DNA of 64,000 nucleotides from Candidatus Hydrogenedentota bacterium (GTDB taxonomy: Bacteria; Hydrogenedentota; Hydrogenedentia; Hydrogenedentales; JAEUWI01), in NCBI GenBank assembly GCA_016791475.1, contig JAEUWI010000003.1, positions 124,001-188,000 of the forward strand. Direction: 5' to 3'. The notes under the pieces are model-generated. The model saw only the letters and a program-made list of their open reading frames with translations, did no database searches and had not been told where the DNA came from. The position numbers and the translations under genes are program-made. Below are positions 23,961-31,711 of the stretch, piece after piece. How positions within the stretch are numbered: position 1 is the first letter of the stretch; each line of letters starts with the position of its first letter.

Positions 23961-24629
23961 TTACTTACCCCAGACTTCCACTTCGATGAAGTGGTTGAAG
24001 TCGCTGGCGGTGCTGCCCTTGCCGTAGACGCGGAGGTAACGGCCCTTCGTGCCCTTGGCGTCGATGAGACGGCCCTTGTTGCTCTCGATGTATTCTTTGT
24101 CTTCGCCCACACCCAGACCGGCGGAGTTGTCGAAGTCGTTGTTGTAGATCGTGGTCACGCCCGTCTTGAATTCGGGATCGTCGGAAACCTGGGCCACGAG
24201 GTCGAAGTACACCCGTTTGCCTTCGTGGAAGTGCCACACCAGCACGGCGTAGATTTCGCTGGTCTTTTCCAGGTCAATCTGCACCCACTGGAGGCCTTCG
24301 GGGAGCTCGATAAGGCTGGTCTTGGCGTAGTCCTTGTCGCCGTCGGTGAGCTGCTTCAGCTCGCCCACGGTCGGGTCGCCACTGGCCTTTACGGCCTTGC
24401 CCTTGGAAATCACGGCCGTACCCTTGGGGGCCATGAAAGGCGCGCGGTCCTTGTAGTCTTCCGCTTCAAGGTTCGGGCCCCAGTAATCGAGGGGCGTGCC
24501 GCCGAAGAAGGCTTCGGGAAGCTCGATCTTGATGGCTTCCATTTCCTGGGCCACCGCGAACGGCATCACCAGCCCGCCGAGGGCCGCCATCGCCGCGCCG
24601 GCACACACCACAACACGCATTTTGTTCAT
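23961..24629 (-). CDS. Discoidin-like (F5/8 type C) secreted protein, paralogue 5
   Basis: A 222-residue secreted protein with a signal peptide (MNKMRVVVCAGAAMAALGGL, cleavage near VAQ). Its mature domain is nearly the same as the C-terminal domain of the sigma fusion, with about 26 differences in 193 residues by eye. It includes LPEAFFGGTPLDYWGPNLE, ELPEGLQWVQIDLEKTSE, VLVWHFHEGKRVYF and FNHFIEVEVWGK. AAGGAGA precedes the ATG. It has its own leader and a strong terminator, so it is probably a separate transcript. It may be a soluble partner or competitor of the tethered sensor domain. Confidence 0.92.
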   Translation of the reverse strand: MNKMRVVVCAGAAMAALGGLVMPFAVAQEMEAIKIELPEAFFGGTPLDYWGPNLEAEDYKDRAPFMAPKGTAVISKGKAVKASGDPTVGELKQLTDGDKDYAKTSLIELPEGLQWVQIDLEKTSEIYAVLVWHFHEGKRVYFDLVAQVSDDPEFKTGVTTIYNNDFDNSAGLGVGEDKEYIESNKGRLIDAKGTKGRYLRVYGKGSTASDFNHFIEVEVWGK

Positions 24630-24660
24630 TACATTCTCCTTTTACTACAGCCAGGGTCGT

Positions 24661-24678
24661 AACAAGTAGAAACTTGTT
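24661..24678. promoter_or_regulatory. 18-bp dyad in the leader of paralogue 5
   Basis: AACAAGTAGAAACTTGTT is an almost perfect dyad about 32 bases upstream of the start codon. Upstream on the minus strand, TTGCTA and TATACC are 16 bases apart and could be a promoter. The dyad could be an operator or an RNA hairpin; its role is not known. Confidence 0.4.
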
Positions 24679-24841
24679 GGTTAAACAGAACCACGGGTAT
24701 ACACCTGCCGGATAGTGTAGCAAATCATCCCGCCCCGGTTCATCCGGTAAATTGGACGCGGAAAGACAGGGGGATATTCAAAAAAGGAACCGCAAATTTC
24801 CGCAAATTCACGCAAATTCGATTGGGGGACGGCGAAAGGGG

Positions 24842-25162
24842 ATCTGAACCGCGAATGGACGCGAATTAACGCGAATTATATAACGGGCCGTCTATATTGG
24901 TCGCAGGAAGCATACATTGACCACGGAGCCCACGAAGGCGCGGAGAAAATAAAAATGGGACGGAGGCCGAGATGCCTTATCAAACGCAAGCGTGCCGTGA
25001 CGCGGGGCCGGCGCTTCTGAAGCTCTTCTTCTTCTCCGAGCCTCCGTGGCTCCGTGGTCCAATTACTTGATTGCGGCCAACGGCTACGCCAGGGGCTCCG
25101 CAATCAATGTTTTAGACAATCCCTAAAATTCGCGTCCATTCGCGTCCATTCGCGGTTCAGAT
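24842..25162. repeat. 321-bp nested palindrome of phrase-like repeats
   Basis: The outer arms are ATCTGAACCGCGAATGGACG at 24842 and its reverse form ending at 25162 (CGTCCATTCGCGGTTCAGAT). The inner arms are GACCACGGAGCCCACGAAGG near 24919 and a matching CCTCCGTGGCTCCGTGGTC near 25041. An 18-mer, TTGATTGCGGCCAACGGC (25067-25084), recurs exactly at 57988-58005. The gap 24680-25163 holds no gene that I can see. A short run of CGCAAATT-type repeats (24790-24820) precedes it. Confidence 0.78.
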
Positions 25163-25163
25163 C

Positions 25164-27344
25164 TCACGCCCGCACGGTTTCCGTCGCAAACACCGTCTCC
25201 ACCAGGCGCAGGGCCTCGGCGCGAAAGCCGTGGAGCTGGTTCACTTTGGGCTCCAACCGCGCGATGATGGCCTCCCGCTCCCGCCGGATTTCTTCTTCAC
25301 GGGCCAGCAGGTCGTCGCATTCCCGCTGGACGGCTCCAATCGCATTGTCCACTTCGGACTGCACGGCATCGAAAAAGGCCGTACCGCGCCGGTTCAGGTA
25401 TTCGGAGACCGACTCGGCCACGGGGGCAGCCCGGTTGCCCTGCTTGTCTTTTCCGCCCTGAAGCAGCATGCCCATGACGTTCTGGCGGATGACCGGCTCC
25501 AGCTTCTTGATCCACTTGTCCTCGCTCCAGGCCAGCCGGGTAAGGAAGCCGCCCACGGCGCCGATCAGCGCACCGATGCCCGCGCCGATGGCCGTACCAA
25601 TCACGGGTACGATGGTGGTGCCCACGGCGGCACCGGTGGCAATGCCTACAAGCGCACCGCCGGTGCCAAAGGCCACGTAGCTCTTCGTCATGGAGGTTTC
25701 GAGGGTAAAGTCTTCGATACCCGCCGGCTGGATCATCTGCACCCGCAGCTCCCGGATCTCGCCGAGTTTCTCCACGATGGCAGCACGGGCTTCCTGCTCG
25801 GCGGCTTCCATGGTCGTCTGGAGGCGGACCATGATGGAGGACACGAATTCGTCCACCTGATGCTCCGTCTGGGCGGAGAGGGGCTGAAACTTCTGACGGC
25901 GCGCCTGCTTCAGGTTGTTGTCCGTACGCAGCCAGGTCAGGATAGGGTCTATTACTTTTTCTTTGATGGCCTTTTCGTTCATTTCGCCGCGAAACTGGGC
26001 CTCGTAGCCTTCGAGCGTTTCGCCGTCCAGCGTGCCACCCTTGCAGCGAATGCGGTAGCGGTTCAGTACGTCGGCGCTGCTGGCCCGTATCTCTTCCAGC
26101 CGGCTCATGAGCCGCTCGCGGTTCGCCCGAAGCTCGTTGAACATGGAGGGGTCCCTGGCCAGGGTCAATTCGTTCATGAGCCCGGCGGCGAAGGCGTCCG
26201 CCCGCTCGCCCACAAAGTGAACGGCGGTCTCCAGAACAGCTCCGGCCTTGTTTTCGTTGAGCAGATAATCAACGAGGCGTTCTTTCAAATGGGGCAGGCG
26301 GCTCTGGAGCATAAGATAACTTGACAGCTCGGCCACCGGCTCTTCCTCGTCGGTGATTCGCTCGGCGACGCTTGTGGGAATGGAAACCTTATTGTCATCC
26401 AGCACTTCAGCCAGTGCGATGTACCCCTGATCAAGCTCCTGGGCCCGCAAGGCGCGGTAGCCGGAGAAATAGAAGATTTCCGAGTCTTCGGGGATGTCGT
26501 GGCGCACGAAGGCCTGCACCAGACTCTTTGCCGGGCCGCGGGCCCCGCGGATATCGATTTCGTTGCTCTCCAGCTTGTCCGCCTTGTTGAGCACGAAAAA
26601 GACCCGTCGCCCGCGCCATTTTATGATGCGCTTGATAAAATTCAGATCGTGGATATTCCCGGCAAAACCGCTGTCCACAAAAGAGATGACCAGGTGGCTA
26701 CGTTCGATGACCCCGTAGGTGATTTCCTGGCGCGTCTCGGAAACACTATGGACGCCGGGGGTATCCACGAAGACGATGTCTTCTTCCAGCACTTCCGAGG
26801 GCAGGGAAAGATCGAGTTCTTCAATCTTTTCGCGCAGGGGGGCCAGATGGGGAAAGGACTCATCCGCCGCCACGGTCACCAGCGGCTCCAGGCTCTTCCG
26901 CATCCAGTCGGGGTGGTGGCCCGCGAAGCGAATCTCGATCCGGGCGCGATCCCCGGAAATATCGATGCTTGCCGGAACACCCTGCAGCGCGAGAATCAGG
27001 GCCTCTTGCTCTTCCTCGGAAACAGGTTCGCTGAGATTCATGGACAGCGTCATCTGCTCGCCGCGCTGAATGAAGGTCAGCTTCGAGGTGCATTCCTCCA
27101 CGTCCATCGGCAGGTAACCGCCGCCCAGAAAGGCATTGATGGCCGTGGACTTGCCCACGTTGAAGGTGCCCAGGAAGACCACGCGGTACTTGCCATCTTC
27201 CACACAGCGGCGCTGATAGAGCAGCGACTTCGCCTCGAACTTCTGGTTGCCGTGAAAGTCCTCGTCCCGTTCAACGAATTCACTGAGCGTGTCCAGCGCG
27301 GAAAGGGCCCAGGCGCGGTGCGCCTCCATATCCTTGAACTTCAT
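25164..27344 (-). CDS. Bacterial dynamin-like GTPase, large subunit-type
   Basis: A 726-residue dynamin-family GTPase. The G domain has the P-loop GTFNVGKSTAINAF (about 59-72), the switch threonine in ECTSKLTF, DTPGV as G3 and NKAD as G4. A long helical stalk follows. Near residue 565-610 a Gly/Ala-rich hydrophobic segment (GALVGIATGAAVGTTIVPVIG and onward) looks like a membrane-inserting paddle. The end is coiled coil (REEEIRREREAIIARL). Such proteins remodel or protect membranes. It overlaps the second GTPase gene by 4 bp, so the two are made together. Its stop lies two bases from the palindrome. Confidence 0.88.
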   Translation of the reverse strand: MKFKDMEAHRAWALSALDTLSEFVERDEDFHGNQKFEAKSLLYQRRCVEDGKYRVVFLGTFNVGKSTAINAFLGGGYLPMDVEECTSKLTFIQRGEQMTLSMNLSEPVSEEEQEALILALQGVPASIDISGDRARIEIRFAGHHPDWMRKSLEPLVTVAADESFPHLAPLREKIEELDLSLPSEVLEEDIVFVDTPGVHSVSETRQEITYGVIERSHLVISFVDSGFAGNIHDLNFIKRIIKWRGRRVFFVLNKADKLESNEIDIRGARGPAKSLVQAFVRHDIPEDSEIFYFSGYRALRAQELDQGYIALAEVLDDNKVSIPTSVAERITDEEEPVAELSSYLMLQSRLPHLKERLVDYLLNENKAGAVLETAVHFVGERADAFAAGLMNELTLARDPSMFNELRANRERLMSRLEEIRASSADVLNRYRIRCKGGTLDGETLEGYEAQFRGEMNEKAIKEKVIDPILTWLRTDNNLKQARRQKFQPLSAQTEHQVDEFVSSIMVRLQTTMEAAEQEARAAIVEKLGEIRELRVQMIQPAGIEDFTLETSMTKSYVAFGTGGALVGIATGAAVGTTIVPVIGTAIGAGIGALIGAVGGFLTRLAWSEDKWIKKLEPVIRQNVMGMLLQGGKDKQGNRAAPVAESVSEYLNRRGTAFFDAVQSEVDNAIGAVQRECDDLLAREEEIRREREAIIARLEPKVNQLHGFRAEALRLVETVFATETVRA

Positions 27345-28171
27345 GCTTGCACTCCTTCATGGGACGACAGAAAGGAAGCGGCCAGAGGCATGGAGACCAC
27401 CGCGTCCAGCGCGGGACGAGGAAAGCGACGACCGCGAGCGGCCTCAAATTCGTACAGCGCGACGCGAAGCGCGTCAAAGCCGCTGTCGCATAATTCCCGC
27501 ACGCGGGCCTTCGTCCGGCAGCGGTATTCGTTTTTCGGCTCCAGGCGGAATTGCTCCAGGCGCGCTGAAATGGTGAAAAAGCGGGGGGCGGGATTGATGC
27601 CGTATTCTTCCATGCGCTGAGAGGCCTTCTGGTGAATCCGCTCGATTTCCTGGGCATTCAGGTGGTCGGCCTTGTTGGCAACCACCATGATCGAATCGCC
27701 GAATTGCTCCTGGTGAAAAGCGATAAAGTCCATCGTGTGCTTCGCGGCCCAATATTCGATATCCGTCACCACCAGCACCAATCCATCTTCCTGATCCTTC
27801 AAATCGGCGATTTCCAGCGACTCGCAGGCGTCCGTGGACATGCCCGCCGTGTCCACAAGAATCAGGTTGTTGAACGGGGCATGAACACAGCCCGCGGCCA
27901 GCGCCCGAAAAGCGGGAGGCTGCTCTTCCTCTTTCCGGAGGCGAAGAAACTCGTCGTGCGTCTTGGGTACAAGGCTGCCATCCTTCGCACTGACTGCGGC
28001 GAAGCGGTCGTGGTTCTCGGAGATACGGCAAAGGAAAGTGGGGAAGGCGCGGCCTTCCTCGCGGCTGGTGTGAAGCACTTCCTGCCGGAGCAGGGCGTTG
28101 AGCAGCGTGGATTTGCCCGTATTGTAATCCCCGACCACAAATACACACGGGGTGGGCGTGCTTTCCTGCAT
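27341..28171 (-). CDS. Dynamin-like GTPase partner, G domain only
   Basis: A 276-residue GTPase. It has the P-loop VVGDYNTGKSTLLNALL (about 12-28), the switch region TSREEGRAFPTF, LVDTAGM as G3 and NKAD as G4. It has little beyond the G domain: no long stalk and no hydrophobic paddle. It precedes the 726-residue dynamin-like protein with a 4-bp overlap. Bacterial dynamins often work as unequal pairs, so this is probably the partner subunit. A separate regulatory GTPase is the alternative. Confidence 0.83.
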   Translation of the reverse strand: MQESTPTPCVFVVGDYNTGKSTLLNALLRQEVLHTSREEGRAFPTFLCRISENHDRFAAVSAKDGSLVPKTHDEFLRLRKEEEQPPAFRALAAGCVHAPFNNLILVDTAGMSTDACESLEIADLKDQEDGLVLVVTDIEYWAAKHTMDFIAFHQEQFGDSIMVVANKADHLNAQEIERIHQKASQRMEEYGINPAPRFFTISARLEQFRLEPKNEYRCRTKARVRELCDSGFDALRVALYEFEAARGRRFPRPALDAVVSMPLAASFLSSHEGVQA

Positions 28172-28337
28172 TGCTATCCTTAATCCTTTCGCGGGAGGGT
28201 GGGGGCGGGCCCGAGGTCGCCATTTACCCCTCCAGGGTTTCGGGGATGATAGCCAGCCGGTCCCGTGTTGCGCAAGTCTTTTGCGGATAAGCGTTTCCCC
28301 GGAATGGATTCGCGCGACGCCCGATGCGGGAATGAGG

Positions 28338-28544
28338 CTATCGGGAGCTTGGTGGCTGAGTCGCTCCCGGAAAAGTTTCTGGTTTGCCTTGAAGAGTTAG
28401 AAAGCGTGCGCCCAAGGGTGTCCCAGCAGCCTTTTCGTGGATATGGCGGATCCGCTCTTCGGAGGACATTCCTGCCATATCCTGGCTCAGGCGCTCACGA
28501 AGATTGCGCATCATTGCGACGGAATCAAAAGTTTTCGTGCTCAT
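28338..28544 (-). CDS. Small hypothetical protein, antitoxin-like
   Basis: A 68-residue basic, helical protein starting MSTKTFDSVAMMRNLRERLS, with GGGAGGTG before the ATG. It reminds me of small orphan proteins that begin similarly and are often paired with putative toxins, but I cannot name a family. It overlaps the short gene upstream in another frame, which suggests coupled translation. It ends in a Pro/Ser tail. Confidence 0.5.
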   Translation of the reverse strand: MSTKTFDSVAMMRNLRERLSQDMAGMSSEERIRHIHEKAAGTPLGARFLTLQGKPETFPGATQPPSSR

Positions 28545-28641
28545 TTTCCAACACCTCCCGTGGTGAACGAATTTCCAGCATTGGATAACCCGTCCGCAGA
28601 TTGACGGCATTAATCGCGTGTAGACGGATTAGGTTTGACAT
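28525..28641 (-). CDS. Very small ORF of 38 residues between two coupled genes
   Basis: The ATG at 28641 shares a base with the TGA of the membrane protein gene upstream (TGATG), and the frame overlaps the start of the next gene by 20 bases. The peptide MSNLIRLHAINAVNLRTGYP continues to a Glu-rich end. The tight coupling on both sides argues for translation. No function is recognised; it could be a remnant of a longer gene. Confidence 0.42.
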   Translation of the reverse strand: MSNLIRLHAINAVNLRTGYPMLEIRSPREVLENEHENF

Positions 28642-29342
28642 CACTGCGGTCCGGTAAGATCGACCAATTCCCCCGTAAGCATCACGATTCGACCGAACAG
28701 AAAGATAATGGGTAGAGATGACATACAAACGACCAAAGCCGTAATAACAAGCAGCGCTTTTACACGCGCCGGAAGGTTGCCAATCGCGGATGGTGAACCG
28801 GAGTCTGCTCTCACTTCGCCCAGTGCATTGACTGCGTCATCGTAGATATTCTTCCGCTCGGCGTATGTCGTCATCACACTGGCCAACAGGCCGCAAAAAC
28901 CACTCATCGACCACACCGCTTCTTGGGCACTATCACCATATGAGATTGCCCCAAGCAGAATCAATCCGGAGGCCAGGAGTGGCCACTCTATCTTAAGTTG
29001 CAGCAAGTTGGGCAGTGGTCGCTTTTCGCCTTTGGCTAGTAACAACCGCCCAACCAGCAAGTCATGATAGTTACGCAGGCCCCGCCGATAGAACCGCATG
29101 AGCAAGAGGCCTACGAGAAAGAAGCCAAGAAACAACAGCCATGGGATTACAACGCCAAGAAGCATCGCCAGTCTGGGGTCTGATTCCGGCGATTCCATGG
29201 GCACGAAAAGCTGGCCAAAACGATAGCCCATGGCACTTCCACCAATGCTACAGATAATGCCCATTGTTAGACCGCAAAGCCCAGGCAATGTCGCGGCAAT
29301 CAACGGATGCGCGGTGGAAGGAATGACGTGTTTAGTAGTCAA
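28641..29342 (-). CDS. Hypothetical four-helix membrane protein
   Basis: A 233-residue membrane protein with four or five hydrophobic segments (about 12-38, 60-82, 120-150 and 190-222). A short cytoplasmic loop, MRFYRRGLRNYHDLLVGRLL, lies between. No catalytic motif is visible and I do not recognise a family. It is the first of three tightly spaced genes on the minus strand, its stop overlapping the next start. Downstream of the three genes come the dynamin-like GTPases, after a 166-bp gap. Confidence 0.62.
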   Translation of the reverse strand: MTTKHVIPSTAHPLIAATLPGLCGLTMGIICSIGGSAMGYRFGQLFVPMESPESDPRLAMLLGVVIPWLLFLGFFLVGLLLMRFYRRGLRNYHDLLVGRLLLAKGEKRPLPNLLQLKIEWPLLASGLILLGAISYGDSAQEAVWSMSGFCGLLASVMTTYAERKNIYDDAVNALGEVRADSGSPSAIGNLPARVKALLVITALVVCMSSLPIIFLFGRIVMLTGELVDLTGPQ

Positions 29343-29700
29343 GGCGAATTGCCTCCCTGTGCAGCCGAACGGTCTTAGCGCGACCCAGTGCGAATAAGGC
29401 TAATAATTATTCCTGAAACCCATCGTCAAAGTATCCACTTACAAGGTGTGCATTCACGTAGATTCGTGTAGTTCTCGTTGCAAAGGCCATATCGCAATCC
29501 TACCAGCAGAATTTGCGGTCTTGCAATAGCCGTGGCACACAAAAGGTAGCCTCACCGTGAATATTATGTTATGCTCAGTTAGCAGATGTATCGTCAATCA
29601 AGTATCGCGGGCTTCCGTCCCCGGAAGGGGGAGGGAGCGATGCGACCATTTTTTGGCCCAGAGCGCGACTTACCGGTCGTTAGGTAAAGAGGACCCCAGC
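29343..29700. other. Intergenic leader with no gene recognised
   Basis: This 358-bp stretch separates the divergent membrane-protein gene and the acyl-CoA dehydrogenase gene. It must hold both promoters. An AT-rich patch near 29558-29580 (AATATTATGTTATGCT) could hold a -10 box for the plus-strand gene, but no convincing -35 was found. I see no RNA gene or repeat here. Confidence 0.4.
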
Positions 29701-31629
29701 ATGGCAGAACAACAGAACGCCAAAGATCAGGCGATGGAACTCGCAGAAGCCGCACGGGAAACCGAGTGGCAATTCCCAAGCTTTACCGCGGAGATGTTTC
29801 GCGGAAACTTCCGATGGGACCTGCTCCATCCCTATCCGAAGCAGGACGCCGAGGACCAGAAAGTCGGTGACGAGCTTATCGAAAAGATACGCGCCGTTCT
29901 CGACGAGCACCTCGATCCCATCGCGGTGGATGCGACCGGCGACTACCCTGTGCATGTTCTCGAAGAGCTCGCGAAGATCGGTGTCTTCGGCATGAAGATC
30001 GACAAGAAGTATGGAGGACTTGGCCTTTCCCAGTGGAACTACGGTCGGGTGCTCAGCTTTATCGGCAGCTATTGCCAGTCCACGGTTACGTGGGTCTCCG
30101 CACACCAGAGCATCGGTGTTCCCCAGCCCTTGAAGCTTTTCGGGACGGAAGCGCAGAAGCAGAAGTTCCTTCCCCGTCTCGCCGGCGGTGAGATCTCCGC
30201 TTTCGCCCTCACCGAGCCCGATGTGGGCTCCGATCCGGCCAAGATGTCCACCACGGCCACGCCGTCGGAAGACGGCAGCTACTACCTCATCAACGGGGAA
30301 AAGCTCTGGTGCACCAACGGCACGGCGGCCACGCTCATGGTGGTGATGGCCAAGACCCCTTCCATCATCAAGAATGGCCGTGAAATTCCCCAGATTTCCA
30401 CATTCATCGTGGAGACCAATTCTCCCGGAGTGACCGTGGCCCACCGCTGTCAGTTCATGGGCCTCAAAGGCATCGGAAATGGCCTGCTCCTCTTCAACAA
30501 CGTCAAGGTGCCCGCCGAAAACATGATCGGCAAGCCTGGACAGGGCCTCAAGATTGCCCTCACGACGTTGAATGCCGGTCGACTCGGCATCCCGGCCGCC
30601 TCCGCCGGTTCCTGTAAGAAGTATCTGCTGGACTGCCAGGAATGGGTGAACAACCGTATTCAGTGGGGCGTGCCCATTGGTAAGCACCAGTCCATCGCCA
30701 AGAAGATTGCCAACATGGCCGCCGACACCTTCGCCATGGAGAGCCTCGTGTACATGGTCAGCTCCTTCGCGGATCGCAAGAACGCCGACATCCGTCTGGA
30801 GGCCGCCGCGGCCAAATACTTCTGCACCGAAACAACCTCGCGCCTCCTGGACGAATTTCTGCAGGTCCGCGGCGGGCGTGGCTTCGAGGACGACACATCC
30901 ATTTACCAGCGCGGCGAAAAGCCCGTGTCGGTGAATCGTACCCTGCGCGACATGCGCGTGGGCCGCATCTTTGAAGGCTCCACGGAAGTCATGCACCTCA
31001 TCATGGCCCGCGAGGCGATGGACACCCACTTCAAGCTGGTCATGCCGATTCTGATGCCGAAAGGCGATCAGAAGGGAAAGAAATGGTCGTATATCGCGGC
31101 GGCTGCGAAGTTCTACATGGGCTGGTACCCGAAGGTGTGGATGCCGCCGACGCTGGACTTCAACGTGACCCACCTGAACCCCGCGAACCGCGAACATTTG
31201 GCCTTTGCCGCCAAGACCTGCAAACGACTTGCTCGAAATCTGTTCCACACGATGGGCAAGTACAAGGAAAAGCTGGAATTCGAGCAATTGATCCTGGCCA
31301 ACTTCGTCGACATCGGCGTGGACCTTTTTGTGATGGGATGCGTGCTTGCAAATACCGAACACCTGCTGGCCCAGAACAAGAGCGACCAGAGCCCCCAGGA
31401 ACTCGCCGACCTCTTCTGCGAGAATGCGCGTAAACGGATCGAGGCCAACTTCAAGGCGGTCAAGGACAATCACAACCGGTCCTTTAACAAGGTGGCCGAT
31501 TCCCTCATGAGCGGAAAATACCGGTGGCTTTCGAAAGACGTATTCGAGGATCTGCCCCGGGCCTACCGCAACTTTGCCGACAATCTGCCCCAGTCAACGG
31601 CGGCGGAAGATCTGGCCAAGACCGAATAG
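29701..31629 (+). CDS. Acyl-CoA dehydrogenase, long form with C-terminal extension
   Basis: A 642-residue flavoprotein of fatty-acid beta-oxidation. The family core spans about 70-450: FALTEPDVGSDPAKM (flavin and substrate loop), WCTNGTAATLMVV, GRLGIPAASAGSCKKYL, LQVRGGRGFEDDTSIYQR and the catalytic-site region RIFEGSTEVMHLI. The extra 190 residues at the C-terminus resemble the helical extension of very-long-chain and ACAD9-type enzymes. I chose the ATG at 29701; the frame upstream does not look like protein. It stands alone and ends at a strong terminator. Confidence 0.92.
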   Translation: MAEQQNAKDQAMELAEAARETEWQFPSFTAEMFRGNFRWDLLHPYPKQDAEDQKVGDELIEKIRAVLDEHLDPIAVDATGDYPVHVLEELAKIGVFGMKIDKKYGGLGLSQWNYGRVLSFIGSYCQSTVTWVSAHQSIGVPQPLKLFGTEAQKQKFLPRLAGGEISAFALTEPDVGSDPAKMSTTATPSEDGSYYLINGEKLWCTNGTAATLMVVMAKTPSIIKNGREIPQISTFIVETNSPGVTVAHRCQFMGLKGIGNGLLLFNNVKVPAENMIGKPGQGLKIALTTLNAGRLGIPAASAGSCKKYLLDCQEWVNNRIQWGVPIGKHQSIAKKIANMAADTFAMESLVYMVSSFADRKNADIRLEAAAAKYFCTETTSRLLDEFLQVRGGRGFEDDTSIYQRGEKPVSVNRTLRDMRVGRIFEGSTEVMHLIMAREAMDTHFKLVMPILMPKGDQKGKKWSYIAAAAKFYMGWYPKVWMPPTLDFNVTHLNPANREHLAFAAKTCKRLARNLFHTMGKYKEKLEFEQLILANFVDIGVDLFVMGCVLANTEHLLAQNKSDQSPQELADLFCENARKRIEANFKAVKDNHNRSFNKVADSLMSGKYRWLSKDVFEDLPRAYRNFADNLPQSTAAEDLAKTE

Positions 31630-31657
31630 CGCAGGGCCCGTTCCAGCATCAATTGAA

Positions 31658-31688
31658 AAACGCCGGGTGCGCTCCGCACCCGGCGTTT
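31658..31688. terminator. Bidirectional rho-independent terminator
   Basis: A perfect 14-bp stem, AAACGCCGGGTGCG with its complement, has a 3-base loop. It is flanked by TTTATTTATA on the right and an A-run on the left, so it can stop both the acyl-CoA dehydrogenase transcript and the convergent ThuA-like transcript. Confidence 0.93.
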
Positions 31689-31711
31689 ATTTATAACTCT
31701 GGATTTCCCCG

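Noticed and set aside
19245-24629. The discoidin cluster as an assembly artefact of a repeated gene
   Set aside because: The five copies differ clearly in sequence, signal peptides and flanks, so they are not one sequence collapsed or repeated by assembly, although raw reads would settle it.
20600-25163. CRISPR array from the many short repeats
   Set aside because: The repeats are inverted and few per site, with no regular direct repeat and spacer pattern and no cas genes nearby.
29680-31473. Minus-strand frame of 597 codons opposite the acyl-CoA dehydrogenase
   Set aside because: Antisense shadow of a strongly motif-bearing plus-strand gene, caused by high GC content. Its composition is rich in His, Arg and Gly with no motif.
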